This document shows positions 26,843 to 36,600 of a DNA stretch of 64,000 nt, in pieces. Numbering within the stretch: position 1 is the first letter of the stretch; each line of letters begins with the position of its first letter. The stretch is from Pseudomonas alcaligenes (lineage in GTDB: Bacteria; Pseudomonadota; Gammaproteobacteria; Pseudomonadales; Pseudomonadaceae). Where the stretch lies: positions 997,001-1,061,000 of the forward strand of contig NZ_CP154874.1 in assembly GCF_041729615.1 (NCBI RefSeq), written 5' to 3'. Under the pieces are notes generated by a model. It was not told the origin of the DNA, ran no database searches, and saw only the letters and a list, made by a program, of their open reading frames with translations. Position numbers and translations under genes: made by a program.

Positions 26843-29800
26843 ATGTCGCTGTCCGGCGGATTGATCGCCTTCGTCGCCCTGGCCTACATGGCCATCCTGT
26901 TCGCCATCGCCTTCTACGGCGACCGCCGCCGCACTCCGCTGCCGCCGCGCCTGCGCGCCTGGGTCTACAGCCTGTCGCTGGCGGTGTACTGCACCAGCTG
27001 GACCTTCTTCGGCGCGGTCGGCCAGGCCGCCGGCGAGCTGTGGTCGTTCCTGCCGATCTACCTGGGGCCGATGATCGTCCTGCTCTTCGCCCCCTGGGTG
27101 GTGGAGAAGATGGTGGCGATCAGCAAGCAGGAGAACATCACCTCGATCGCCGACTTCATCGCCGCCCGCTACGGCAAGTCGCAGAGCCTGGCGGTGGTGG
27201 TGGCGCTGATCTGCCTGGTCGGCGTGCTGCCCTACATCGCCCTGCAGCTCAAGGGCATCGTCCTCGGCGTCAACCTGCTGGTGGGCACCGAGCCCAGCCC
27301 CAGCCGCGGCCAGGACACGGCGCTGATCGTGTCGCTGATCCTCGCCCTATTCACCGTGCTGTTCGGCACCCGCAGCCTGGACGTCACCGAGCACCACCGC
27401 GGCATGGTGCTGGCGATCGCCTTCGAGTCGCTGGTCAAGCTGCTGGCCTTCCTCGCCGTCGGCCTGTTCGTCACCTGGGGCCTGTTCGACGGCTTCGACG
27501 ACCTGCTCGCGCGCGCCAGCCGGGCGCCGGAACTCGACGCGTTCTGGGCGCAGACCCTGAGCTGGCCAAGCATGCTGGTGCAGACCGGCCTGGCCATGCT
27601 GGCCATCGTCTGCCTGCCGCGGCAGTTCCACGTCGGCGTGGTGGAGAACAACGAGGCCAGCGACCTGCGCCTGGCGCGCTGGGTGTTCCCCGCCTACCTG
27701 CTGCTGGCCGCACTGTTCGTCGTGCCCATCGCCCTGGCCGGCCAGCTGCTGCTGCCGGGCGACGTGGCACCGGACTCCTTCGTCATCAGCCTGCCGCTGG
27801 CCGAGGCGCACCCGGCTCTGGCCCTGCTGGCCTTCATCGGCGGCGCCTCGGCGGCCACCGGCATGGTCATCGTCGAGGCGGTGGCGTTGTCGACCATGGT
27901 CTCCAACGACATGCTGCTGCCGGCCCTGCTGCGCCGGCAGAGCGCCGAGCGGCCGTTCGAGGCCTTCCGCCACTGGATGCTCAGCGCGCGGCGCCTGAGC
28001 ATCCTGATCATCCTGCTGCTGGCCTACGTGTGCTACCGCCTGCTCGGCTCCAACGCCAGCCTGGCCACCATCGGCCAGCTGTCGTTCGCCGCCATCGGCC
28101 AGCTGGCGCCGGCCATGTTCGGCGCCCTGGTGTGGAAGCAGGCCAACCGCCGCGGCGTGTTCGCCGGCCTGGCCGCCGGCTGCGCGCTGTGGTTCTACAC
28201 CCTGCTGCTGCCGCTGGTGGCCGGCGGCCTGCGCTGGTCGCTGGACAGCTTCCCGCTGCTGCCGGAGCTGCTCTACTACCCGATCGGCTTCGAGGTCGAC
28301 CCGCTGACCCGTGGCGTGGTGCTGTCGCTGGCCGGCAACTGGCTGCTGTTCGCCGGGGTCTCCTGGTTCTCCCGCACGCGGGTCTCCGAACACTGGCAGG
28401 CCGGTCGCTTCATCGGCCTGGACACCGGCGCGCGGCCCGGCGCGCGCCACCTGCTGGCGGTGCAGGTGGCCGACCTGATGGCCCTGGCCGCGCGCTTCGT
28501 CGGCGAGGAACGGGCAAGGCAGAGCTTCCTGCGCTTCTCCTACCAGCAGGACAAGCCGTTCAACCTCAGCCAGAACGCCGACAGCGAGTGGATCGCCCAC
28601 ACCGAGCGCCTGCTCGCCGGCGTGCTCGGCGCCTCCAGCACGCGCGCGGTGGTGCGCGCCGCCATCGAGGGGCGGGAGATGCAGGTGGAGGACGTGGTGC
28701 GCATCGTCGACGAGGCGTCCGAGGTCCTGCAGTTCAACCGCGCCCTGCTGCAGGGCGCCATCGAGAACATCACCCAGGGCATCAGCGTGGTCGACCAGAA
28801 CCTGCAGCTGGTGGCCTGGAACCGTCGCTATCTGGAACTGTTCGAGTACCCCGAGGGGCTGATCGGCGTCGGCCGGCCGATCGCCGACATCATCCGCTAC
28901 AACGCCGAGCGCGGCCTGTGCGGCCCCGGCGAGGTGGAAAGCCACGTGACCCGCCGCCTGCACTGGATGCGCCAGGGCAACGCGCACACCTCCGAACGGC
29001 TGTTCCCCAACGGCCGGGTCATCGAGCTGATCGGGAACCCCATGCCCGGCGGCGGCTTCGTCATGAGCTTCACCGACATCACCGCCTTCCGCGAGGCCGA
29101 GCGCGCCCTCAAGGAAGCCAACGAGGGCCTGGAGCAGCGGGTGGCCGAACGCACCCGCGAGCTGTCGCAGCTGAACCAGGCGCTTTCCGAGGCCAAGGCC
29201 GGGGCCGAGGCCGCCAACCAGTCGAAGACCCGCTTCCTCGCCGCCGTCAGCCACGACCTGATGCAGCCGCTGAACGCCGCCCGGCTGTTCTCCGCCGCCC
29301 TCGCCCACCAGCAGGACGCCCTGCCGCGCGAAGCCCGCGAGCTGGTGCGCCACCTCGACAGCTCGCTGCGCTCGGCCGAGGACCTGATCACCGACCTGCT
29401 GGACATCTCGCGCCTGGAGAGCGGGCGCATCACCCCCGAGCGCAGCCAGTTCCCCCTGGCCCAGCTGTTCGAGGCCCTCGGTGCCGAGTTCAAGGTGCTG
29501 GCCCAGGAGCAGGGCGTGGACTTCCGTATGGTGCCCTGCCGCCTGCGCATCGACAGCGACCCGCGCCTGCTGCGGCGGGTGCTGCAGAACTTCCTGACCA
29601 ACGCCTTCCGCTACGCCAAGGGCCATGTGCTGCTCGGCGCGCGCCGCGAGGGCGGGCAGCTGCGCCTGGAGGTGTGGGACCGCGGCCCGGGCATTCCCGA
29701 GGACAAGCGCAAGGTGATCTTCGAGGAGTTCAAGCGCCTGGACAGCCACCAGACCCGCGCCGAGAAGGGCCTGGGCCTGGGCCTGGCGATCGCCGATGGC

Positions 29801-30316
29801 CTCTGTCGCGTGCTCGGCCACCGCCTGGAGGTGCGCTCCTGGCCGGGCAAGGGCAGCGTGTTCAGCGTCAGCGTGCCGCTGGCCAGCAGCCAGAGCGCGG
29901 CAGGCGCGGCGCTGCCGGTGAGCGAATTGAACGGCCAGGCCCTCGGCGGCGCCCAGGTGCTGTGCATCGACAACGAGGACAGCATCCTCGCCGGCATGCA
30001 CAGCCTGCTGTCGCGCTGGGGCTGCCAGGTGTGGACGGCGCGCAACCGCCTGGAGTGCGAACACCTGCTGGACGAGGCGGTGCAACCACAACTGGCGCTG
30101 GTCGACTACCACCTGGACGAGGGCGACACCGGCACCGAGCTGATGGCCTGGCTGCGCACCCGTCTCGGCCAGCCGCTGCCGGGCGTGGTGATCAGCGCCG
30201 ATGGCCGCCCGGAGCTGGTGGCCGAGGTGCACGCCGCCGGCCTCGACTACCTGGCCAAGCCGGTCAAGCCGGCCGCCCTGCGCGCCCTGATCAGCCGCCA
30301 CCTGCCGTTGGAGTGA
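26843..30316 (+). CDS. Hybrid sensor histidine kinase fused to a sodium/solute symporter domain
   Basis: An 1157-aa inner-membrane protein of CbrA-like design. Residues about 1-500 form an SSS-family symporter module with about 13 helices (LAVYCTSWTFFGAVGQAAGELW, QENITSIADFIAARYGKSQSLA, DVTEHHRGMVLAIAFESLVKL). A linker leads to a PAS_7 domain (about 640-760: ITQGISVVDQNLQLVAWNRRYLELF), a short coiled coil (EQRVAERTRELSQLNQALSEAK), HisKA with phospho-acceptor His in AAVSHDLMQPLNAAR (about 804), an HATPase with N, G1 and G2 boxes (FLTNAFRYAKG, DRGPGIPED, GLGLGLAI) and a receiver (about 1038-1155, Asp in ALVDYHLDEG, Lys in YLAKPVK). GGAG precedes the ATG at 26843. Transported solute unknown. No response regulator gene is adjacent. 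Confidence 0.93.
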   Translation: MSLSGGLIAFVALAYMAILFAIAFYGDRRRTPLPPRLRAWVYSLSLAVYCTSWTFFGAVGQAAGELWSFLPIYLGPMIVLLFAPWVVEKMVAISKQENITSIADFIAARYGKSQSLAVVVALICLVGVLPYIALQLKGIVLGVNLLVGTEPSPSRGQDTALIVSLILALFTVLFGTRSLDVTEHHRGMVLAIAFESLVKLLAFLAVGLFVTWGLFDGFDDLLARASRAPELDAFWAQTLSWPSMLVQTGLAMLAIVCLPRQFHVGVVENNEASDLRLARWVFPAYLLLAALFVVPIALAGQLLLPGDVAPDSFVISLPLAEAHPALALLAFIGGASAATGMVIVEAVALSTMVSNDMLLPALLRRQSAERPFEAFRHWMLSARRLSILIILLLAYVCYRLLGSNASLATIGQLSFAAIGQLAPAMFGALVWKQANRRGVFAGLAAGCALWFYTLLLPLVAGGLRWSLDSFPLLPELLYYPIGFEVDPLTRGVVLSLAGNWLLFAGVSWFSRTRVSEHWQAGRFIGLDTGARPGARHLLAVQVADLMALAARFVGEERARQSFLRFSYQQDKPFNLSQNADSEWIAHTERLLAGVLGASSTRAVVRAAIEGREMQVEDVVRIVDEASEVLQFNRALLQGAIENITQGISVVDQNLQLVAWNRRYLELFEYPEGLIGVGRPIADIIRYNAERGLCGPGEVESHVTRRLHWMRQGNAHTSERLFPNGRVIELIGNPMPGGGFVMSFTDITAFREAERALKEANEGLEQRVAERTRELSQLNQALSEAKAGAEAANQSKTRFLAAVSHDLMQPLNAARLFSAALAHQQDALPREARELVRHLDSSLRSAEDLITDLLDISRLESGRITPERSQFPLAQLFEALGAEFKVLAQEQGVDFRMVPCRLRIDSDPRLLRRVLQNFLTNAFRYAKGHVLLGARREGGQLRLEVWDRGPGIPEDKRKVIFEEFKRLDSHQTRAEKGLGLGLAIADGLCRVLGHRLEVRSWPGKGSVFSVSVPLASSQSAAGAALPVSELNGQALGGAQVLCIDNEDSILAGMHSLLSRWGCQVWTARNRLECEHLLDEAVQPQLALVDYHLDEGDTGTELMAWLRTRLGQPLPGVVISADGRPELVAEVHAAGLDYLAKPVKPAALRALISRHLPLE

Positions 30317-30528
30317 GGCCGAGCCGGGCGCGTGCCTCTGCGCTTGCGCTAGAATCCGCCGCGCCCGCCACTCGCGGCGAAGCTGACCAGGCGGTCCGCC
30401 ACAGCACTTGCCGTTCAGTGCACAAGCGTTAACCTTGGCACCGGACCGACTTGCCGCAGGGAGTGCCGCAGGTATCTCGATCGCATCGGGGCACACCGCA
30501 GCCCCCAGACCCGGAGCCTCTCGCGCCC

Positions 30529-31431
30529 ATGCTGCATTTTCTACCCCACGCGCTGCGCGGTATCGTCAGCGCCCTGCTGTTGGCCCTCAACACCCTGTTC
30601 TGGTGCTGGCCACTGTTCTTCGTCGCCCTGCTCAAGCTGCTGCTGCCGATTGCCCTGGTGCAACGTGGCCTGCGTTTCGTCATGCACGGCATCGCCGAGG
30701 CCTGGATCGGCTTCAACAAGTTCTGGATGGACCTGGCCCGGCGCACCCGCTGGAACGTCGAGGGCATGCAGGGCCTGGACACGCGCCACTCCTACCTGGT
30801 GACCAGCAACCACCAGAGCTGGGTGGACATCCTGGTGCTGCAGTACCTGCTCAACCGGCGCATGCCGCTGCTCAAGTTCTTCCTCAAGCAGGAGCTGATC
30901 TGGGTGCCAGTGATCGGCCTGTGCTGGTGGGCGCTGGAGTTCCCCTTCATGAAGCGCTACAGCAAGGAATACCTGGCCAGGCATCCGGAGAAGCGCGGCC
31001 AGGACCTGGCCACCACGCGCAAGGCCTGTGAGCGCTACAAGAGCAATCCGGTATCGGTGTTCAACTTCCTCGAAGGCACCCGCCTGACCCCGCAGAAGCA
31101 CGCCCAGCAGCAATCGCCCTTCCGCTACCTGCTCAAGCCCAAGGCCGGCGGCATCGCCTTCGTGCTGGACGCCATGGGCGAGCAGCTGGACGCCCTGGTC
31201 AACGTCACCATCCACTACCCGGGCGGCAACCCCGGCTTCTGGGACCTGCTGTGCGGGCGCCTGGGCGAGGTGGTGGTGCGCTTCGACAAGCTGGATATTC
31301 CGGCCGACTTCATCGGCCGCAACTACGACCAGGACGAGCAGTACCGCCTGCAGTTCCAGCAGTGGGTCAACCAGCTGTGGGAAGCCAAGGACGCGCAGCT
31401 GGCCGAACTGCACCGCCAGTTCCCGGGCTGA
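30529..31431 (+). CDS. PlsC-like acyltransferase (YihG-type)
   Basis: A 300-aa membrane-bound acyltransferase. Two N-terminal hydrophobic segments (about 5-55) precede the acyltransferase motifs: NHQSWVDILVLQ (about 92-103, the NHxxxxD catalytic motif in NHQSWVD), a membrane-facing LIWVPVIGLCWWALEFPFMKRYS region, FLEGTRLTPQKHAQQQSPF (glycerophosphate-contact EGTR) and VNVTIHYPGG. The group resembles E. coli YihG and other 1-acyl-glycerol-3-phosphate acyltransferases that shape phospholipid acyl composition. The 212-bp leader holds a TAGAAT-like -10 box (30350-30355) without a clear -35. A GGAG lies about 13 bases before the chosen ATG, a little far. Confidence 0.88.
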   Translation: MLHFLPHALRGIVSALLLALNTLFWCWPLFFVALLKLLLPIALVQRGLRFVMHGIAEAWIGFNKFWMDLARRTRWNVEGMQGLDTRHSYLVTSNHQSWVDILVLQYLLNRRMPLLKFFLKQELIWVPVIGLCWWALEFPFMKRYSKEYLARHPEKRGQDLATTRKACERYKSNPVSVFNFLEGTRLTPQKHAQQQSPFRYLLKPKAGGIAFVLDAMGEQLDALVNVTIHYPGGNPGFWDLLCGRLGEVVVRFDKLDIPADFIGRNYDQDEQYRLQFQQWVNQLWEAKDAQLAELHRQFPG

Positions 31432-31455
31432 TCGGGGCGCAGACCGGCGCACTGG

Positions 31456-31511
31456 TCACCCGGATACACGCCGGGCGACCAGCAACCCCACTCCCGGATT
31501 GCATCCGGGCT
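31456..31511. repeat. Intergenic REP-like hairpins
   Basis: Two related inverted repeats stand in the gap after the acyltransferase gene: CCCGG-ATACACG-CCGGG (31459-31475) and CCCGGAT-TGC-ATCCGGG (31493-31509) followed by CTAC. The motif CCCGGATTGCATCCGGGCTAC recurs in intergenic DNA of many gammaproteobacteria, as I recall. They lie between convergent genes and may act as terminators or be REPIN-type elements. Confidence 0.65.
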
Positions 31512-33648
31512 ACGGGTCTGGTGTCTGCCAGTTCGCCCAGTCCAGGCGCGTCGGGAAGACCCCGGCCTGCTCGGCCTTGAGCCCGGGCGCCACCAGGAAA
31601 CCCTGCATGGTGCTGCAGCGATGGGCGATCAACCAGTCGCGCTGCGCCACCGTCTCCACCCCCTCGGCGATCACTTCCAGTCCCAGGTGGTGGGCCAGGT
31701 CGATGATGGTGCTGACGATGGCCGCGTCCTTGGGCGACTCCAACATGCTGGCAATGAACAGGCGATCGATCTTCAGGGTGTCCAGCTCGAAGTGGCGCAG
31801 GTAGGCCAGCGACGAGTAGCCGGTGCCGAAGTCGTCGATGGCGATGCGCACTCCCAGCTCGCGCAGCTGGCGCAACTGCTCTCGGGTGGTGTCGAGGTCC
31901 TGCATCAGCGCGCTCTCGGTGACCTCCACCTCCAGCTGCGAGGGCTGCAGCTGTTGCCGCTCCAGCACCCGGCGCAGGTCCTCCACCAGCTGTGGCATGC
32001 CGAACTGCACCGGGCTGACGTTGAGACTGAGCAACAGCCGTTCGCCGAACTGCGTCTGCCAGGCGCGGCACTGGCGCACGCCCTGCTCGAAGATCCACTC
32101 GCCCAGGCGGTTGATCAGACGGGTCTCCTCCAGCAGCGGGATGAACACCCCGGGGGAGATGGTCCCGGCCACCCGGTGCTCCCAGCGCAGCAGTGCCTCG
32201 AACCCGCGCAGGCGGCCGCTGTCCAGGTCGATCTGCGGCTGGTAGACCAGCACGAAGTCGTCCTGCTCGATGGCCGTGCGCAGGCTCTCCTCCAGCATCA
32301 GCCGGGAACGGGCGCGACCATTCATCTCCGGGGAGAAGAAACGGTACTGCTGGCGTCCGGCGCGCTTGGCCTCGTACATGGCCATGTCCGCCGAACGCAG
32401 CAGGCCGTCCACCGTCTGCCCGCATTCCGGGTAGCAGGCGATGCCGACGCTGGCGCCCAGGGTGAACTCGACGCCATCGACCCTGTGCCGCACCGACACC
32501 AGCTCAATCAGCTTCTCCGCCACCCGCGCCGCGTCCTCCGGATGGTCGAGGGAATCCAGCAGTGCGGTGAATTCGTCGCCGCCCATGCGTGCCAGCACGT
32601 CGTAGGGACGCAGGCAGGTCTTCAGCTGCTCGGCCACCCTGCGCAGCACCTGGTCGCCGGCGGCATGGCCGAGTGAATCATTGATCCGCTTGAAGCCGTC
32701 CAGGTCCAGGTAGAGCACGGCCATGCGCTTGCCGCTGCGGTCGATGCGCGACAGCGCGTTCTCCAGCGCCTGGTTGAAGCCGCGGCGGTTGTGCAGGCCG
32801 GTCAGCGCATCGGTGACCGCCTGCGACTCCAGCTGGGCGTGCAGGTTGCGCACCACAGACATGTCCAGGGCGATCAGCACCATGGAGTTCTGATACTGCG
32901 GCAGCGGCGAGCAGGACAGCGCCACCGGCAGGTAGCCGCCGCTCAGGGTGGCCAGCACGGCATCGTGCATGCGGTAGGTCTGGCCGGCGCGCCAGTGGCG
33001 GTAGAACTCGGTGTCCTGCCAGTCCGCCGGTACTGCCGGGGCATGCAGGTAGGACAGCAGGCGGCTGCCCTGCAGGTCGGCCACCTCACCGTGGAGCATC
33101 TGCGCCATGGCCGGGTTGGCGAAGCGGATGATGCCGTCCTGGTCGATCACCAGGATGCCTTCGGAGGCGTTGTCCAGCACCGAGGCGTTGAAGGCGCGCT
33201 CGCTGTCCAGCTGCTGGGTCAGCAGCTGCAGTTCGTGGCGATGGCGCTCCTGCTCCAGCAGCACGCCGATCTTGTGCTTGAGCACCTTGGGGTCGAAGGG
33301 CTTGAGGATGAAATCCACCGCGCCGATGGCGTAGCCCTGCAGCACCGAGTCCTCGGTGTGGGCGATGGCGGAGAGGAAGATGATCGGCGTGTAGCGGGTG
33401 TGCGGGCTGCCGCGCATCAGGCGGGCCACCTCGAAACCGTCCATCTTCGGCATCTGCACGTCGAGCAGGACCAGGCCGACATCCTCGTCCATCATGCAGC
33501 GCAGCGCCGCCTCGCCGGAGTCGACGGTGCGCACGTTCCAGTCGCCATCACCGAGCAGCGCCTCCATCGCCACCAGGTTCTCCTCGCGGTCGTCCACCAC
33601 CAGCAGCACCTGCTGGTCCATCTGTGCCTCAACCTGCAACCGAGCCAT
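31510..33648 (-). CDS. Response regulator with PAS, GGDEF and EAL domains (c-di-GMP enzyme)
   Basis: A 712-aa cytoplasmic protein. Receiver (about 10-125: LLVVDDREENLVAMEALL, Asp in LVLLDVQMPKMDGF, Lys in ILKPFDP), PAS (about 155-275), GGDEF (about 290-450: motif GGDEF intact, preceded by an RPYD I-site in the RxxD position) and EAL (about 465-705: FEALLRWEH intact, DDFGTGYSSL loop 6 intact). Both catalytic signatures are complete, so either synthesis or hydrolysis of c-di-GMP is possible; the EAL looks fully active. GAAGGAGGT precedes ATG 33648. It lies 25 bp downstream of the multi-receiver kinase gene and is probably phosphorylated by it. Confidence 0.94.
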   Translation of the reverse strand: MARLQVEAQMDQQVLLVVDDREENLVAMEALLGDGDWNVRTVDSGEAALRCMMDEDVGLVLLDVQMPKMDGFEVARLMRGSPHTRYTPIIFLSAIAHTEDSVLQGYAIGAVDFILKPFDPKVLKHKIGVLLEQERHRHELQLLTQQLDSERAFNASVLDNASEGILVIDQDGIIRFANPAMAQMLHGEVADLQGSRLLSYLHAPAVPADWQDTEFYRHWRAGQTYRMHDAVLATLSGGYLPVALSCSPLPQYQNSMVLIALDMSVVRNLHAQLESQAVTDALTGLHNRRGFNQALENALSRIDRSGKRMAVLYLDLDGFKRINDSLGHAAGDQVLRRVAEQLKTCLRPYDVLARMGGDEFTALLDSLDHPEDAARVAEKLIELVSVRHRVDGVEFTLGASVGIACYPECGQTVDGLLRSADMAMYEAKRAGRQQYRFFSPEMNGRARSRLMLEESLRTAIEQDDFVLVYQPQIDLDSGRLRGFEALLRWEHRVAGTISPGVFIPLLEETRLINRLGEWIFEQGVRQCRAWQTQFGERLLLSLNVSPVQFGMPQLVEDLRRVLERQQLQPSQLEVEVTESALMQDLDTTREQLRQLRELGVRIAIDDFGTGYSSLAYLRHFELDTLKIDRLFIASMLESPKDAAIVSTIIDLAHHLGLEVIAEGVETVAQRDWLIAHRCSTMQGFLVAPGLKAEQAGVFPTRLDWANWQTPDP

Positions 33649-33673
33649 ACCGACCTCCTTCGCCCGTGACCGC

Positions 33674-36600
33674 TCAACCCAGCGCCCGACGGGGCGCATC
33701 ATTGGGTACGGCCAGCCAGCGATGCAGCATTTCCAGCAGTTCCTGGCGGCCCACCGGTTTGGCCAGGTAGTCGTCGGCACCCGCGGTGATGCACTTCTCG
33801 CGGTCCCCCTTCATCGCATGGGCGGTCAGGGCGATCACCGGAATGCGACAATCACGCTCACCCTTGAGGATGCGCGTGGCGGTGTAGCCGTCCATGTTGG
33901 GCATGGCCATGTCCATCAGGATCAGGTCCAGCGGCTCGCGGGCGAAGACCTCCAGTGCCTCGACACCATCCTTGGCCGGCAGCACGGCCAGGCCGATCTC
34001 GTCGAGCAGCGCGGTCATGGCGTAGATGTTGCGGATGTCGTCGTCCACCAGCAGCACCCGCTTGCCGGTCAGCCCCGAGCTGTCGACCTGCGGCTCGCGC
34101 ACATCGGCGAAGAAGCCCTGCAGGGCGGCGCTGAGGGGGCGCAGGTCGTCGCCGCTCTTGCGCACCACCACCGCCGAGTAGCGGCGCAGGCGCTGCAGAT
34201 CCTGACGAGTGACGTCCACGCCGGTATTGATCACCACCTGGCAGCCCTGCAGTGGCCGCTCACGATGCAGCGCCTCGAGCAGGTCGAAGCCGTCACGGTC
34301 GGGCAGGTCGAGATCGATGACCAGGGCACTGAAGTCACGTCCGATGTAGGTCTGGATGGCCTCCTCGGCGCTGCTCACGGCGCTCACGGCGAAGCCGATC
34401 TGCAGCAGGTGCTCGCGGTAATGCTCGCGCTCGATCTCCACGTCCTCCACCAGCAGCAGCGCGCGGCTCGGCGCGTCGGGCTCGACGGCGATGTGCTGGA
34501 AGACCTGCTCGAGGTCCTCGCGGGCGATCGGCTTGACCAGGTAGCGGGTGCCGTCGTCATGCCAGTCCTGCGGCTGCGGCACGCAGGACAGGATGTGCAC
34601 CGGCACATCGCGGTACTGCAGCAGGCCGCGCAGGCGCCGGTAGATCTGCCAGCCGCTGATGTCCGGCAAGAGGATGTCGAGGATCACCGCGGCGAAGCGC
34701 TCGCTCTGCAGCAGGGCAATGGCCTGCTTGCCGTTGCGACAGTGCACGCTGGCGAAACCATGGGCCTGGGCCTCCTCGGCGATCACCGCAGCGAAGTTCA
34801 GGTCATCCTCGACTATCAGTATCGCCGGACCGCTGCCGCTGCGCTGCGGCAGGCTGCTGGCCGACTCGTCCTCGCGGCTGTTCTGCTGCAGGGCTACCAC
34901 CGGCAGCCGCACGATGAAGCGCGAGCCCTGCCCTGGCGTACTCTCCAGGCTGATCTGCCCGCCCAGCACCTCGACCAGCTGGCGGGTGATGGCCAGGCCC
35001 AGGCCGGTGCCGCCGAAGCGCCGGCTGGTGGAGCCATCGATCTGCTGGAAGGCCTGGAAGATCCGCTCGTGCTGCGCCGGGTCGATGCCGATGCCACTGT
35101 CGCGGACGACGAACTGCAGGGTCTCGCGCTCTTCGTCGAGGGATACCGGCGAGCGGCCGATGGCCAGTTCCACCTCGCCGTGCTCGGTGAACTTCAGCGC
35201 GTTGGACAGCAGGTTGCGCAGGATCTGCTGCAACCGCCCGCGGTCGCTGTGGATCACCCGCGCCACACCGGGCTCGAGGTGGGTGAGCAGGCGCAGCCCC
35301 TTGATCTCGGCCATCGGCCGCAGGCTGGAATCCAGCTCCACCAGCAGGTCGTGGATGTTCACCGGTTCCAGCTTGAGCTGGACCCGGCCGGCCTCGATCT
35401 TGGCCAGGTCGAGCACGTCGTTGATCAGCTGCAGCAGGTCGTTGCCGGCCTTGTAGACGATGTCGGCGTGCTTGACCTGCTTCTCCGTGAGGTTACCGGC
35501 GACGTTGTGCTTGAGCTGCTCGCTGAGGATCAGGATGCTGTTCAGCGGCGTACGCAGCTCGTGCGACATGTTGGCGAGGAATTCGGACTTGTAGCGGTTG
35601 GCCAGGGCCAATTGCTCGGCCTGCTCGCGCAGGCGCTGCTCGGCGGCCTTGCGCTCGCTGATGTCGATGATCACCGCCTGCACCAGCAGGTCATCGCCAC
35701 TGCGCAGTGGTGACAGGCCGACCTCCAGAGGAATCAGCCGGCCATCGCGGTGCTGGCCGAACAGCTCGCGGTTGCTGCCCATGCGCCGCGGCGTCGGGTC
35801 CTTGAGGAAGCCTTCGCGCAACTTCGGGTGCAGCGCACGCATGGATTCGGGCAGCAGCTTCTCCACCGGCTGGCCGAGCAGCTCGTCGCGGCTGTAACCG
35901 AACATCTGCTCGGTCTGCCGGTTGACCATGGCCACCCGCCCGGGGCCATCGACCAGCACGATGGCGTTGGGCGAGGCCTCCACCACCAGGCGGAAGCGCT
36001 CCTCGGCGGCACGCCGCTCACTGATGTCGATGATCACCGCCTGCACCAGGGTCTCCTGGCCGGAGCGGATCGGCGACAGCCCGACTTCCACGGGAATCAG
36101 CCGGCCGTCGCGGTGTTGGCCGAACAGCTCGCGGTTACCGCCCATGCGTCGATGCTCGGGAGCCTGGTGGTAGGCCTGGCGCAGGCCGACATGGCCGTGG
36201 CGCGAGCCCTCGGGAAGCAGCCGCTCCACCGGCTGGCCGAGCAGTTCGCTGCGCTCGTAGCCGAACATCTGCTCGGTCTGCCGATTGACCATGACCACCC
36301 GGCCCTGGCCGTCGACCAGCACGATCGCATTGGGCGAGGCCTCCACCACCAGACGGAAGCGCCCTTCGCTCTCGCGCAGGCGCTGGCTCTGGCCCTCACT
36401 GGCTACCAGCGCACGCTCGCGCAGGTAGAGGAAGCCGCCGACCAGCAGGGACAGCAGCAGCGAGGCCAGCAGGCCGGTAACCAGGCTGATCGGCAGGCTC
36501 TGGTTGCTCACCGTGGCCTCGTAGGCCGGCGTACTGCTGACCCGCAGTTGCCAGTCCCGCCCGTAGATGTTCAGGGTGCGCAGAGTCTCGAAGCTTGGCT

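Noticed and set aside
27347..30496. A 1049-residue open frame antisense to the symporter-kinase gene
   Set aside because: Long antisense frames are common in GC3-rich DNA. Its composition is low complexity (Gln, His, Arg, Ala, Val rich), no domain is visible, and the sense frame encodes a complete multi-domain protein.
30317..30528. Possible small gene or sRNA before the acyltransferase
   Set aside because: Only an isolated TAGAAT-like box and weak GC hairpins are seen, with no supporting -35 box, terminator or conserved peptide.
33398..35713. A 771-residue open frame on the plus strand across the kinase gene
   Set aside because: The minus-strand kinase shows all expected motifs throughout this region. 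The plus frame is repetitive in Gln, His, Val and Asp and looks like a frame shadow.
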